Part shown: positions 23,551-33,130 of the stretch, one piece after another
How positions within the stretch are numbered: position 1 is the first letter of the stretch
Layout: every line of letters starts with the position of its first letter
Source of the DNA: Rhypophila decipiens
Lineage: Eukaryota; Ascomycota; Sordariomycetes; Sordariales; Naviculisporaceae
DNA: 64,000 nt
Reading direction: 5' to 3'
NCBI GenBank assembly: GCA_033297075.1
Contig: MU858121.1
Location: 62,001 to 126,000 of the forward strand
Notes under the pieces: generated by a model
What the model was told of the DNA's origin: nothing
Seen by the model: the letters and a program-made list of their open reading frames with translations, nothing else
The model's database searches: none
Made by a program: the position numbers and the translations under genes

Positions 23551-24606
23551 TATTTGCTCGTGGTGTTGATGTGTATGTATGGTCTGGGATGAGAAAGGTG
23601 ACGACGAGGTCAAACGGCGTTGAACTGTTCGAGCTGAAAATCGAAAGGAAAAAGGGAAGAAGAAAAGGCCTGGGTGATAACCAGTCCAAGACTGACAGCC
23701 GTGCCCTCTTTTCATATCCCGGTTTTGGAAGTCTCGCGCCATCAACCATTGTTACCCTTCTTCAGTCTATCCATATCCTATGCATACTACTGTCAGATAG
23801 TATATACCCACCATCACAATATTCTCAACAAGTGGTGATGGCAACATTCCCCGTGGGGACGACGGCCGCTTATTCGGAACATACCGACTGGGTAAAATCT
23901 CATTAATTTAGTCTGCATGCCCTGTCCCCGCGGCAGACGCCCGGTTGGACGAGCAGACTTTCGGCATTGCCTCGTGGGATACATGATGTTGGGGCAGAAT
24001 GGGTCTTGTCCAATCATGTTGCCGCGCCAAGCTTTGTAATATCTTGTTTCGGTGAAAAGGGGGACCTCTTTATAGTTTCTAAACCTAGTCTTGACTATAA
24101 GTTGGATATTAGTGCGTCATGTGTGAAACAAAAACAACAACTCACTGGTTGGTGACGTCCTGGTGATTGGGCAGCCCTGATAGTTGCCGGCTAGGATAGG
24201 AGTGTTGGTTTCCCTTGATAGGTCATAGCAGCGAGCAAACCCTCGGCAGACATCCGAAGCTGAAAGGTTACCCTGGGTTGCAAATCGAGTAGAAAGTCTG
24301 ACGGACGAATTATTCCACCAGTAAGTCACCAGTATGCCACAACGCTAGTGGTCGGTTTTAACTTGACACCACGAGCGTCTGGTGGCTGTACTACAATATC
24401 CAAGATAGCTTGCTTGTGATTCCAGCTCTTCCACGGGAGGCCGTCGCATATGTTTGACCGAACTGAATATCACATCTACAGCAGCAAGGACGTGGTGTCG
24501 AGCCTGTTCAAACACTGGTTTGGGGTCCTCTTTCAGAACCGTCTACCGAACAAACTCCTTAGTTCAATTATTACTTCCAATATGCTTCTTCAGTAGGCTG
24601 TCTGGC
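23551..24606. other. Intergenic, no gene recognised
   Basis: About 1.06 kb between the DUF1996 gene and the HET gene, transcribed from the opposite ends toward each other's flank. No convincing frame. Confidence 0.5.
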
Positions 24607-26938
24607 TCATAAAAGCGAAATCGTGTGTCGAGCGAGATGGGAAAATATCTCTTTGACTGCAACTTGATCAGTCCCGATTTTGCGGTACGAGTGCTGCCAC
24701 ATGTATCCTACTCCCACTCGTCTGAAACTGCTATTGGCTTCATTCACGGGCTCTAGGACAAGCACCCTGTGAACGCGGTTTCGAGGCGCCTTGGTGTCGC
24801 GCCACTGGAGACCCTGATACACCTCGAGACACATGACATGGGCTGGTACGGCCATGGATTCCACCAGATCAAGGTGGCAGTATCCCAGACACTCGGGCTC
24901 AACCGCCGTTTGCTCTGCCCTGTGATCTCTAGGTGCGCATGAATCCAAGGATTCATCATTTGTCTCATACAGGTACACAAAGTCATTGCGGCCAAGGTCC
25001 TTGCGCAACGTTGCCTCCTTCAGGCGCCCATTGACCTTCAGCGCTGTCCCCGAAACCGCTGAGGTCATTGGGCACCCAGCCCAGCGCACCTCCGCCGAAA
25101 TGACTTCCAACCGCGGCTCATCGGGAAAGAGACTGAACAGCGAGGGACCCCAGCTGACCGGGCCAGCAGCCGAAATCCATGACCAAGACGGCACCGCACC
25201 ATGACAAGCCGCTCGCTGCCTTCCAGGCTTGCGGGCGCGCCAGAGGAGCCCATTGAGGAGGTCCTCTTGCCAGAGGCCCAAGAGTGGCGACGCATTACCG
25301 ACATTATCCCGGAATGCCCCCACAATGCCCCCACAATGCCCGCCAGAGCAGGTAGCTTGTCCTTCTCAAAGCTGAACGTCCGGTTCGAGTAGTCCTCCAT
25401 CATCTTGCACCAGAAGGCGTAGCTCGCCGCTCTGTCCTCCCCGACAAGTTTCGGTAGACAGGCCCAGAGATTCCAGTCCCGCGTTCGCCGGGTGGCGGCG
25501 GTAACGGCCCACAAGCCGTCCTCGGATTCTTGCCGGGTGCAGCATTTCCACAGCAGCTGGTTGTTGTCGAAGCAGACCATACGCCTGGACAGAGCGGCTT
25601 CTTGGAAGGTCCACCCTCGCTTGTTGAGCGCCGCATCCCGGCTGTTGAGGTTGAGGTGGTCCTGGAAACGGACGAGCGCCTGGTTGTCGCCTTCCAGTGG
25701 TATCGGGAAGGCGCGGGTGTACTGCGGACAGCAGCCCAGGGACGGGTCTGCCGCCTCGGTGGCGGCAAAGGTCAGCGTCGCGTTGGAGTATACGGCTGCC
25801 ATGTGTGCTGCCTCTGCTTCCCAGTCGGCGCTGTCGTCCTGGACGATGCAGAGGGAATCTATCCAGAGGTACGAAAAGCCGAGATAGAATGCCTTGGCCA
25901 CGACGTCTCGATATGTCAATGGTAGCGCCTCGAATGCCATTTCCTTTTTATGCTGTTCAAGGTTGGATCGTGTTGTTTTGAGTGGACTTGATTTTCCCCA
26001 GCAGTGGCTCAGGGCAATGTATGGTGCGCTCTCGCCATCGGGCTCGTACAGCTGAATGAGGAAGGGGAGATCACCCTTCCGCGGGGAGATCCTCAGGACC
26101 CGGGTAGGAAGAGGGCAGTTTCCATCATTGCTGGACGGGTGATTATTGCAAGCGACATGCTCAGATTGGCATCTCTCCAGCCATTCTTTGATGACATCTA
26201 GTCGCGCGCTCGCATCGCTCTGCCCTACCTCGAAGATCGACTTCCATATCATGCGACCGACCAAAGATCCTGTCTCAGAAAATCACAGTTTAATCCAGAA
26301 GCTCTTTACTCCAGAGAGAGGAAGAGAGCGCTGTACCTACCTAGACTCTTACTCGTAGCCCACACAATCGGTGTCCCCTGAACGCCTAGATCTGGTTCCT
26401 CTCCCATGGTTGCCACCACAAGGGAATGACGCTCAAACCTTCTGCTCCGGACCCAGATGCGAGTATCCGGACTCGCTATATCCATATCGCCGGCCTCGTA
26501 TCTAGCCTTCCAGTCTGGGTTAGCCCGTCCGATACTGATGTTGATGAGCTGGCAGAGTTGACAACAGTCCCAGTTTCGGATCAACAGCCCCATGCACGGC
26601 TGATGCGCAGCATACTCTGGTGCATCCTCGAGCAAGAGCAGCTGGCAGTATATGCACAGGCCGTCTTCCCTGTCTTTCGTGATGCGTCGTTCGGACGGGT
26701 CGGTGAGGCGGATACGGTGGACCCGCTGGAAACCGTCGTCTGGTCCTATCGGGAGCCCGAATTTGAACACGTCTTCCGGAGGTCTTTGCGACCACAAGGC
26801 CAAAAGGCCACCGGAATTCACGAGCACGTTGTCAAACGTTTGGCGTTCTTCCTCGGTCCCGTCTTGGCTTTTGGGACGCGTGACCACAACACGTACTGAG
26901 TTCAAGCCCCGGGCGGGTCGCGACATTCCCATCGCCAA
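24607..26938 (-). pseudogene. HET-domain incompatibility protein broken by an 11-bp duplication
   Basis: Heterokaryon-incompatibility (HET) family, whose members trigger cell death on non-self recognition. Exon 1 is 26938-26341, intron 26340-26270 (GTAGGT...GACAG), then 26269-24607. HET motifs are clear from about residue 280: YIALSHCWG, then LWIDSLCIVQDD followed by DW, and RGWTFQE. At 25310-25340 an 11-bp word (ACAATGCCCCC on the plus strand) is present twice in tandem; the second copy shifts the frame two thirds of the way along. The family sequence (LLGLWQEDLLNGLLW, PSWSW) continues in the other frame to 24607. Exon lengths minus 11 give exactly 750 codons, which supports a single recent lesion. 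As it stands the product would end at 25065 with an unrelated tail and lack the C-terminal domain. Confidence 0.82.
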
Positions 26939-27384
26939 GGCCTTGAGAACATTCGCCAGATCACGGCTTTGGGCTAGGTCCCGGTCTTTAAAGATACTTG
27001 TATTGCTGTGTGGCTTTTTTTGTCGCAGTTGAATCCGAGGGAGTAAGCCGGGCGCCTGGCAGGCAGCAATGACGAGAATTGCCCCCTTGTTGCATGAAGC
27101 ATGGGTGCCTGAGGCACAAAGCAGTAAGAAGCGACAAGTGTATTCCGCTGTATCATCTCGAGTTTTACTGACATATCATTTCAGTGCATGTCTGACGTTC
27201 AATGATGACAGGAGAATTGAATGTCGTGCCATCTCATCCACCATTTTAATCCTGACATTTGCTTCGAATTTCATTCGATACAATACCTCCCTTACAACTA
27301 TGTGATGAAATACCGCACATAACTTATCAGATCGAATCACAATTAATTACAACTCAACAACCTTGCCCACATCAAATCCAGCAG
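26939..27384. other. Intergenic, no gene recognised
   Basis: 446 bp between the HET gene start and the phosphoesterase stop. Nothing coding seen. Confidence 0.5.
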
Positions 27385-28566
27385 CTAGCCGGGAAAAGCT
27401 GCCCCGCTGGTTAGCCAGCAGCCGTAGCGGTTTGTAAGCTCCTTTTTTACTTCTCCCTTTCGCTCCACGTTCTTTATATCCCCACCCCCATCACCATTTC
27501 CTTTTCCAAACCACTTGGCAACCCAACTCAAAGTCTCTGTTTTAGTCACGGTCACAGCAGTAGTCTTCAAGCCCTTCTCAACCACAAAATCACAATTCCA
27601 ATGTGTATGCCCAAACGCCCAAACCTTCACCTTCCCAGTCTTGAAGCAAGCTTGCCCACTCAAATCCGTTGAAAACGCTGACTCAAGTATATTCTCCTTT
27701 TCCCGTCCCTTCTCATCTCTATAATGCGCAGGATCAACAGCCCTCTTATCCCTCGTAGGCGCCCAATGAGTGAGGATTACAATCTTCTTTATTCGGTTGT
27801 TAGCGTGTTCCAGGGCAGAGACGGTATAATTTAACCAGAAGAGGTCTTGTTTATGCGCGCTGTTATGAGCGGATACTGTCCAGTTTGAAGTTCCTATCTC
27901 GGGGTTGAAATCGGACAGGCGGTAGGTGACCTCGTCGGACGAGGAAGGGGGGATGTTGGAGAAGAGGGGACAGCCTAGGATTGCGATTTCTGGGTGGGAG
28001 GCTGGGATGTAAGTGTTTCGGTTGAGGAGGATGAATTCCCCTAGTTCTTCAAGTTTGTAGTCGGGTTGTTTTTCTGCTGAGGCTGAGGCTGAGGTTGCGT
28101 TTCTCTCGGGCTTATGGTCCGAATTTTCTCGTCCGGTGATGTTTGGATTCTCATCCTTCAGGTTGTCTGCTGGCATCTTTTCTGAAGGCTCATCCTTGGA
28201 CTCTTTATAGTGATCTTCCTCGGCTTTAATGTCTGCTGCGCTAAAAGTGGAAGCAGCGGCACGAGCCTGCGCTTGCTTCTCCCTGCGCACCCTAACGTCC
28301 TCCTCAAACTCCCGTAACACGGCAATTGTCTCTGGCCAGGTGGACTTGTAACACTCGTGATTACCCGGCACCAAAAGGACAACTTTGAATCTGTAGAGCT
28401 GTGCTTCTAGAAAGGCCAGGTACTCGTTTTTATGCTGGACTGCATAGCCTATGTCTCCTAACAAGGCAAAGTAAGGCGCTTTGGGTGTGATATCGAAGGC
28501 TCCATCGCCGGTGTAGGACTTCGGGCTTTCGAGGTGCAGGTCCGAGAGGATTTGGATCTTCATCAT
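27385..28566 (-). CDS. Calcineurin-like metallophosphoesterase
   Basis: Single-exon 393-residue enzyme of the calcineurin-like phosphoesterase superfamily. All five metal motifs are visible: SDLHLE (about 8-13), LLGDIGY (about 35-41), PGNHE (about 68-72), ILTHWAPT and the closing FGHTHWNCD. Between motifs 3 and 4 there is an insert of about 75 residues rich in Lys, Glu, Asp and Ser (about 95-170), likely a disordered loop. This arrangement matches the fungal Ser/Thr-phosphatase-like group rather than true calcineurin, which is longer and carries a calmodulin-binding tail. Substrate unknown. Two adjacent ATG codons open the frame; the first is used here. Confidence 0.85.
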   Translation of the reverse strand: MMKIQILSDLHLESPKSYTGDGAFDITPKAPYFALLGDIGYAVQHKNEYLAFLEAQLYRFKVVLLVPGNHECYKSTWPETIAVLREFEEDVRVRREKQAQARAAASTFSAADIKAEEDHYKESKDEPSEKMPADNLKDENPNITGRENSDHKPERNATSASASAEKQPDYKLEELGEFILLNRNTYIPASHPEIAILGCPLFSNIPPSSSDEVTYRLSDFNPEIGTSNWTVSAHNSAHKQDLFWLNYTVSALEHANNRIKKIVILTHWAPTRDKRAVDPAHYRDEKGREKENILESAFSTDLSGQACFKTGKVKVWAFGHTHWNCDFVVEKGLKTTAVTVTKTETLSWVAKWFGKGNGDGGGDIKNVERKGEVKKELTNRYGCWLTSGAAFPG

Positions 28567-29107
28567 GGCTTTCTACCTTCCACAGGGTTTTAGAGGTGCT
28601 GACAGAGTTGGACGAGTGATTTAATCAGAGGAAAACGATTGATTCATCGACAGTTGTTGTTCTGAAAGTTGAGCCATCAAAGAAGCGAGTTCGACTATCT
28701 GAACCATACTTTAAAGGCAAGAGGGCTGCGCGGTTGCCTTGACGGGGTTAGCTGTCTGGCGGTTTCTTGGGCAACAGCTCGTTGGGCCCCACTTTTACCC
28801 CTATATTGACTGTCTTGGCGTATCAGGCAATTACATCAAGCTGCAAGATTAGATCATGAAATCAGTTTAACAAGTAGTATCAACCCCGCAATAAGGTCAC
28901 ATTTCTTTCGCAATACTATTTTCAAGTAGATACTGTCCAAGTTGACCGTTGCTCATGTAGCTGCGCCACGGATTTGACAGGACTTGACGGTACATAATGC
29001 TCATGATACCCCCAAAACTTCACGCTAGTCTGCAACGCATGAATATGATTTTCCCCTTGACTCTTTATATGGAGTTGTTGAGGAGCCGAGGAACATGTTA
29101 TAGTACA
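28567..29107. other. Intergenic, no gene recognised
   Basis: 541 bp between two minus-strand genes; should hold the 3' region of the arsenite methyltransferase and the promoter of the phosphoesterase. No coding signal. Confidence 0.5.
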
Positions 29108-30251
29108 CTAGTTCTTCACGGCATATATTTTGTAAGAACCTATTGTAAATGGAGGTGTGCATGGTCAGCAATGTGAAAAGGCATAAAGATGAACTCTGTC
29201 CGGTCAACATACCGACATAGTCATTCAGATCCGTCTTGGCCAGATCCTCCGTAGAAGGGGCAGCTGAGTCCTTCGCAGCTGGTGTATCCGAACACGATGT
29301 CCCTGCACAGCAAGAAGTGGTCGGATCACAACACGAATTGTCCGTCGTCTTCTTCGTCCCATCGTCATTCGTGTCAAGGTAGACGTTGAGGTCGGATTTG
29401 GTATCGGCGATGATAACATCTACACCCAAAGCTGGTTAGCAAGAATAGCGCTTGAAATAAGAATGTGACACTTACTTGTAAAACCAGCATCACCGAGGTA
29501 CTTCTCATACTCGGAGACTTGACTAGCTCCCGCGATGCACCCGACATACATGGCGATGTCGTTGCGTAACTTTTCCGGGAGCGGCTGCTTGGCAAGGATG
29601 TCCGACACGGCGATGCGACCACCTGGCTTGAGGAGCCGGTGCATCTCCTTGAATACCAGCGGCTTGTCGGCTTCGGGGACGAGGTTGATGACGCAGTTGG
29701 AGATTATGCAGTCGGCGGTGCCCGCCTCGAGGGGAATTTCGGTGATGACGCCCTTGACGAAGGATACGTTCTCGGCGCTTTGTCCTTTGGATTCCTTGAT
29801 TTTGTTGGCGCGGGAAAGCATGTCCTGGAGAGGACTTGGGTTAGGTATATGTCGGTGGGTCGGCTGAAGGAAAGAAGCGCTCACATCATTCATGTCAATG
29901 CCGATGGCCTTTCCGGTAGGCCCTACTTTGGTTGAGGCCAAAAATACATCGAATCCGGCACCGCTACCAAGGTCGACGACGGTTTCGCCCTGTGACTGTT
30001 AGTCGAATCCCGGTAAAAGTTTGGGAGCAGACCGTGATATTATGACGTACCTCACGAAGGCTAGTGATGGCCAGAGGATTGCCACAGCTCAGACCGAGAT
30101 TAGCGCCCTCGGGAATGTTGGCAAGTTCCTCCTCGGTGTAGCCAAAAGACTTGGCGACAGTCTCGCCATACTTGACGCTGGTGGTTTTGGAGGCGGCGCT
30201 GTAGTGCTTGCTGACTTTGGCGTAGATCTGGGATGTATTGGAGCAAGCCAT
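29108..30251 (-). CDS. arsM: Arsenite methyltransferase (AS3MT/ArsM)
   Basis: S-adenosylmethionine-dependent enzyme that methylates trivalent arsenic for detoxification. Minus-strand exons 30251-30051, 29989-29885, 29824-29476, 29419-29213 and 29139-29108 give 297 residues. The methyl-donor site [11 protein letters not shown] is at about 70-80. The three cysteines that bind arsenic in this family are at about 56 (GLSCGNP), 145 ([10 protein letters not shown]) and 198 (YVGCIAGA), with spacing close to the animal and algal enzymes. The C-terminus keeps the GSYKIYAVK end. Unusual is a cysteine-rich insert at about 243-258 (Cys-Cys pairs in [14 protein letters not shown]) flanked by acidic and Ser/Thr-rich sequence, which could add thiol ligands. 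It shares a 451-bp divergent upstream region with a bZIP-like gene. Confidence 0.93.
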
Positions 30252-30702
30252 GGTTTCGTTTTCTGCAGATGTAAGTTTTGCTGGCTTTTGTGTCGAGCGA
30301 GGCTTTGTGTGGAACTTGAGGAAGTTTGGTTGATGTGCCCTTGGTTTAAGATGCAATCGTCCAGGAGGGCGCAAGCATCTTTATGTTCTTTCTCCCTTCA
30401 GGTTCTGTTAACAGTCGTTTTCTGGCTTCCTTGAGGTATGATCGATGACTCTCCATGAATTCGCCGAATACGGTCAGGTATCGGTTTGTCACCGACGAGT
30501 TGCCTTTCCGGGATCTTGGTTGACGCCTCACACGGAAACCTGCATCAGTCACCAGCGCTAGTCCGAATGCGGAGACTTGGCGGTTTGTCATCGAACCACT
30601 TCTCCTTTTGTCCGCTTCTTTTCCATCATCACATCTGTCGCATCCTTCTTTACAAGATCAGATATTATCCAACCCAAAGACATCCAAACATTCCATCCAA
30701 AA
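30252..30702. promoter_or_regulatory. Divergent promoter region, arsM / bZIP-like gene
   Basis: 451 bp between two start codons pointing away from each other. The arrangement is compatible with joint control of the methyltransferase and the regulator, perhaps by the regulator itself. I could not identify a specific operator. Confidence 0.35.
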
Positions 30703-31413
30703 ATGGATTACAAAGCTGCGATACACAAGTTCTCGACAAAACCGCCGGGCTACGAAGCCGCGCGCCAAAGAGAAAACCAGCGACGTCACCGGGCGAGGGT
30801 GAAAAGCCGGATCACAGATCTTGAAGCCAAACTGGACGCAACTGAAGCCAGACTCGATGAGGCGCTCAGACGAATTGAGGAGCTGACTGCCGAGATGCAG
30901 CGACTGCAATCTCATACGACGCAGATTCCAAGTCTGCAAATAGAGCAGATTGGTGCCTCAGTATCCCCGACAAGCTCCTGTGAAAGGGGATGCAACTCAT
31001 GCGCGCCTGTCGAAGCAGATGACTCTTCACAAGAGCGCCTTGGATCATCTAGCAATGTCACCCTATTCGTCAGCCCACAAGATCTGGCCCCAACAAAACC
31101 CCCAGAGCTCTCCAAGAATATTACACCGGTGACCGAGACCACGCCCCAAGAGTACAATGGCAAGGAACAAGAAATTGGGGACAATCCAAACGATGACTGT
31201 GTCACTCTCCCTCCTCCCAATCCAGGCGAATCGACCATCAGGTGCCGAGAAGCCTACTCAATGCTCAAAGACCGCATCATGCCAGAGTTTGACCCGGAGA
31301 TTGTTACCGAGTGGCTGAAGCCAGGTTTTCGGCGGGCGGTTTGTCCTGGTGACGGCTGCCGTGTCCAGACACATGTCTTGTATGCGTTTGTCGACCACAT
31401 CACCTCTGGTTGA
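30703..31413 (+). CDS. bZIP-like transcription factor
   Basis: Single exon, 236 residues. Residues about 20-40 are a strongly basic segment (RQRENQRRHRARVKSRI) running directly into a long amphipathic helix with heptad-spaced Leu/Ala/Ile (DLEAKL, ARLDEALRRIEELTAEMQRLQ), the layout of a bZIP DNA-binding and dimerisation region near the N-terminus. The basic part fits the QRRxRxR form of fungal AP-1-like bZIPs rather than the classical NxxAAxxCR. A cluster ERGCNSCAP follows at about 95. The middle is Pro/Thr/Ser-rich, and the last 50 residues contain a constrained-looking CREAYSMLKDRI and a Cys-containing CPGDGCRV. Cysteines could sense metals; that is inference from its neighbour, the divergent arsenite methyltransferase. 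Confidence 0.75.
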   Translation: MDYKAAIHKFSTKPPGYEAARQRENQRRHRARVKSRITDLEAKLDATEARLDEALRRIEELTAEMQRLQSHTTQIPSLQIEQIGASVSPTSSCERGCNSCAPVEADDSSQERLGSSSNVTLFVSPQDLAPTKPPELSKNITPVTETTPQEYNGKEQEIGDNPNDDCVTLPPPNPGESTIRCREAYSMLKDRIMPEFDPEIVTEWLKPGFRRAVCPGDGCRVQTHVLYAFVDHITSG

Positions 31414-31613
31414 TCAACTTGAGATCACGGGTGTCTGCCGGTGGTCTCGGAGCGGAAGTGGGTCCCTTGCTGTGCCGGCGGAGAGATGACGGCCCGAGTC
31501 ATGCGCCCGCCCTCGACCCACATCATTTCAAATTTTCACACAATACAAGCCTTATAAACTCTCTTTCCAACCAACATCCTCATCAAATTCGGAAGCCATT
31601 CCCGGCTCTCAAA

Positions 31614-31684
31614 TCGGGTATGGTGTAGCGGTAACATCAGTGACTCTCACTCACTAGCCCGGGGTTCGACTCCCCGTATCCGAG
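31614..31684 (+). tRNA. tRNA-Glu (CTC anticodon)
   Basis: A 71-nt cloverleaf without intron. Acceptor stem TCGGGTA / TATCCGA (one G-U pair), D-arm GGTGTAGCGGTAACATC, anticodon stem AGTGA / TCACT enclosing the loop CTCTCAC with anticodon CTC, T-arm CGGGG-TTCGACT-CCCCG, discriminator G. CCA is not encoded, as usual in eukaryotes. Confidence 0.93.
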
Positions 31685-31685
31685 A

Positions 31686-31694
31686 TTTCTTTTT
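31686..31694 (+). terminator. RNA polymerase III terminator of tRNA-Glu
   Basis: TTTCTTTTT starts two bases after the tRNA end. Confidence 0.7.
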
Positions 31695-32156
31695 CCTGGT
31701 CTGGGTTTCTGACTTGGGTTGGAACAGTTCTTTTTTGCCCTTATATGATACTGATTAGAGGTACACTTAATGAGCATCAAATTAACAAGCGCTTTCAATC
31801 ACAAACGAATGGATCTCTTTCTTGTCCTAGGGCTTGAAGCTGGAGGCTTTTTACACTCGATGCTCATTGTGAATATCGATCACTGGTTTAACGTTTCCAC
31901 ACTTGCTGATTATCATGTTGTGTCAACCAAATCACCATCATCATGTCTCGGTCGATATGAGAAGGCCTCGAGCCATATGATTGGCTGATCGCTTGGCAGG
32001 GGTGTGGTTACGCTGAGTGAGCCTCACGCGGGGCTTATCAGTCCAAGCCAACGACATCGTATCTTGACTATTCAGCGCGATATCTTTAACCAGACTCGTA
32101 CACTTCCCAAGTTCAGTTTCCACAGATTCCCACTGCTCCCAAATCACAGGCATATA
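31695..32156. other. Intergenic, no gene recognised
   Basis: 460 bp between the tRNA terminator and the glyoxalase-fold gene. No coding signal. Confidence 0.4.
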
Positions 32157-32681
32157 ATGTCAGCTAGCAAATCTCATACCAACCCCTTGGGGCATATCTC
32201 AATCGGGGTGCGCGATTATGCCGTCTCCAAGGCATTCTATACCGCAGTCTTGTCCACCATCGGCCTGAAGCTAGTCTACGACAGTGAGGAGGCCGTTACC
32301 AAACCCGCTCCCGCCGCCGGACCAGAAGGCGGGGCAGCCCCCGTGTCCGAAAACAAAAAGAACAAGACCAAAACCTTAGGATATGGCCCCGACGAAGAGC
32401 ACGAAATCCTCAACATTTTCGAGTTTAAAGAAGATGCTGCTCCCCCCGGGGCGGGGTTTCATCTGGCGTTTAATGCGCCTAGTCGAGATGCGGTGGTCGA
32501 GTTTCATGCTACCAGTTTGGGGTTTGGCGGGCGGAATAACGGGCTACCTGGGTTGAGGAGGCATTATGGGGGAAGTTATTTTGCGGCGTTTGTGGTTGAT
32601 CCTGATGGTTGGAGGTTGGAGGTTGTTTGTCAGGATGAGGTTGTTGAACACGAGGAGGGAAAAGAGGAAGGGACGTCTTAG
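32157..32681 (+). CDS. Glyoxalase/bleomycin-resistance/dioxygenase-fold protein
   Basis: Single-exon 174-residue protein with the vicinal-oxygen-chelate fold. It opens with GHISIGVRDYAVSKAFYTAVL, the first beta-alpha-beta module with a candidate metal His, and closes with the GGSYFAAFVVDPDGWRLEVV strand, where the final Glu is the usual metal ligand; FHLAFNAPSRDAV marks the second module. A 35-residue Ala/Pro/Lys-rich loop (about 50-80) breaks the first module. Such proteins in fungi are often annotated as glyoxalase-family; substrate cannot be told. The C-terminus is acidic. Intact. Confidence 0.85.
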   Translation: MSASKSHTNPLGHISIGVRDYAVSKAFYTAVLSTIGLKLVYDSEEAVTKPAPAAGPEGGAAPVSENKKNKTKTLGYGPDEEHEILNIFEFKEDAAPPGAGFHLAFNAPSRDAVVEFHATSLGFGGRNNGLPGLRRHYGGSYFAAFVVDPDGWRLEVVCQDEVVEHEEGKEEGTS

Positions 32682-33130
32682 TGGGAGGGAACACAGGAAG
32701 GTAGGTATACGGTTGCGTCTTCCGTCTGCTCAGTTTATGGAATGGGTTGGTAAGCTAGTGATTATCAGACTGATCTAGTTAACAGCCGGAATGGCAAGCA
32801 TTAAATGAGATTTCAAATTGATCTCAAACGTATTTCACTTGGTTGGTTACGAGGTCGATGATCATGGGATCCACCAGGTGGCAGGAGGACGCTTATCACG
32901 AGATTTAGGGTTTGAACCAGCAGCGCCTGCCTCCTCGGTACTCGGAACTGAAAGTAGCCGGTTTGGGGTTTGTTCCTCAACTCTAAATAAACTTTTCCTT
33001 GCCCACTGCAGCGAGTGATAGTTATTTAAACCCTCTGATCCTTCCCACAGTTGACCGAAAACACCGCATCCGCACATCTCCCAAAATATCGAAAAAAGAA
33101 AAAGATCGACCATCCAAGTTCGATACAATC
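32682..33130. other. Intergenic, no gene recognised
   Basis: 449 bp between two plus-strand genes. No coding signal. Confidence 0.4.

Noticed and set aside
18461..30251. Secondary-metabolite gene cluster
   Set aside because: No polyketide synthase, NRPS, terpene synthase, or transporter is present; neighbouring enzymes are unrelated.
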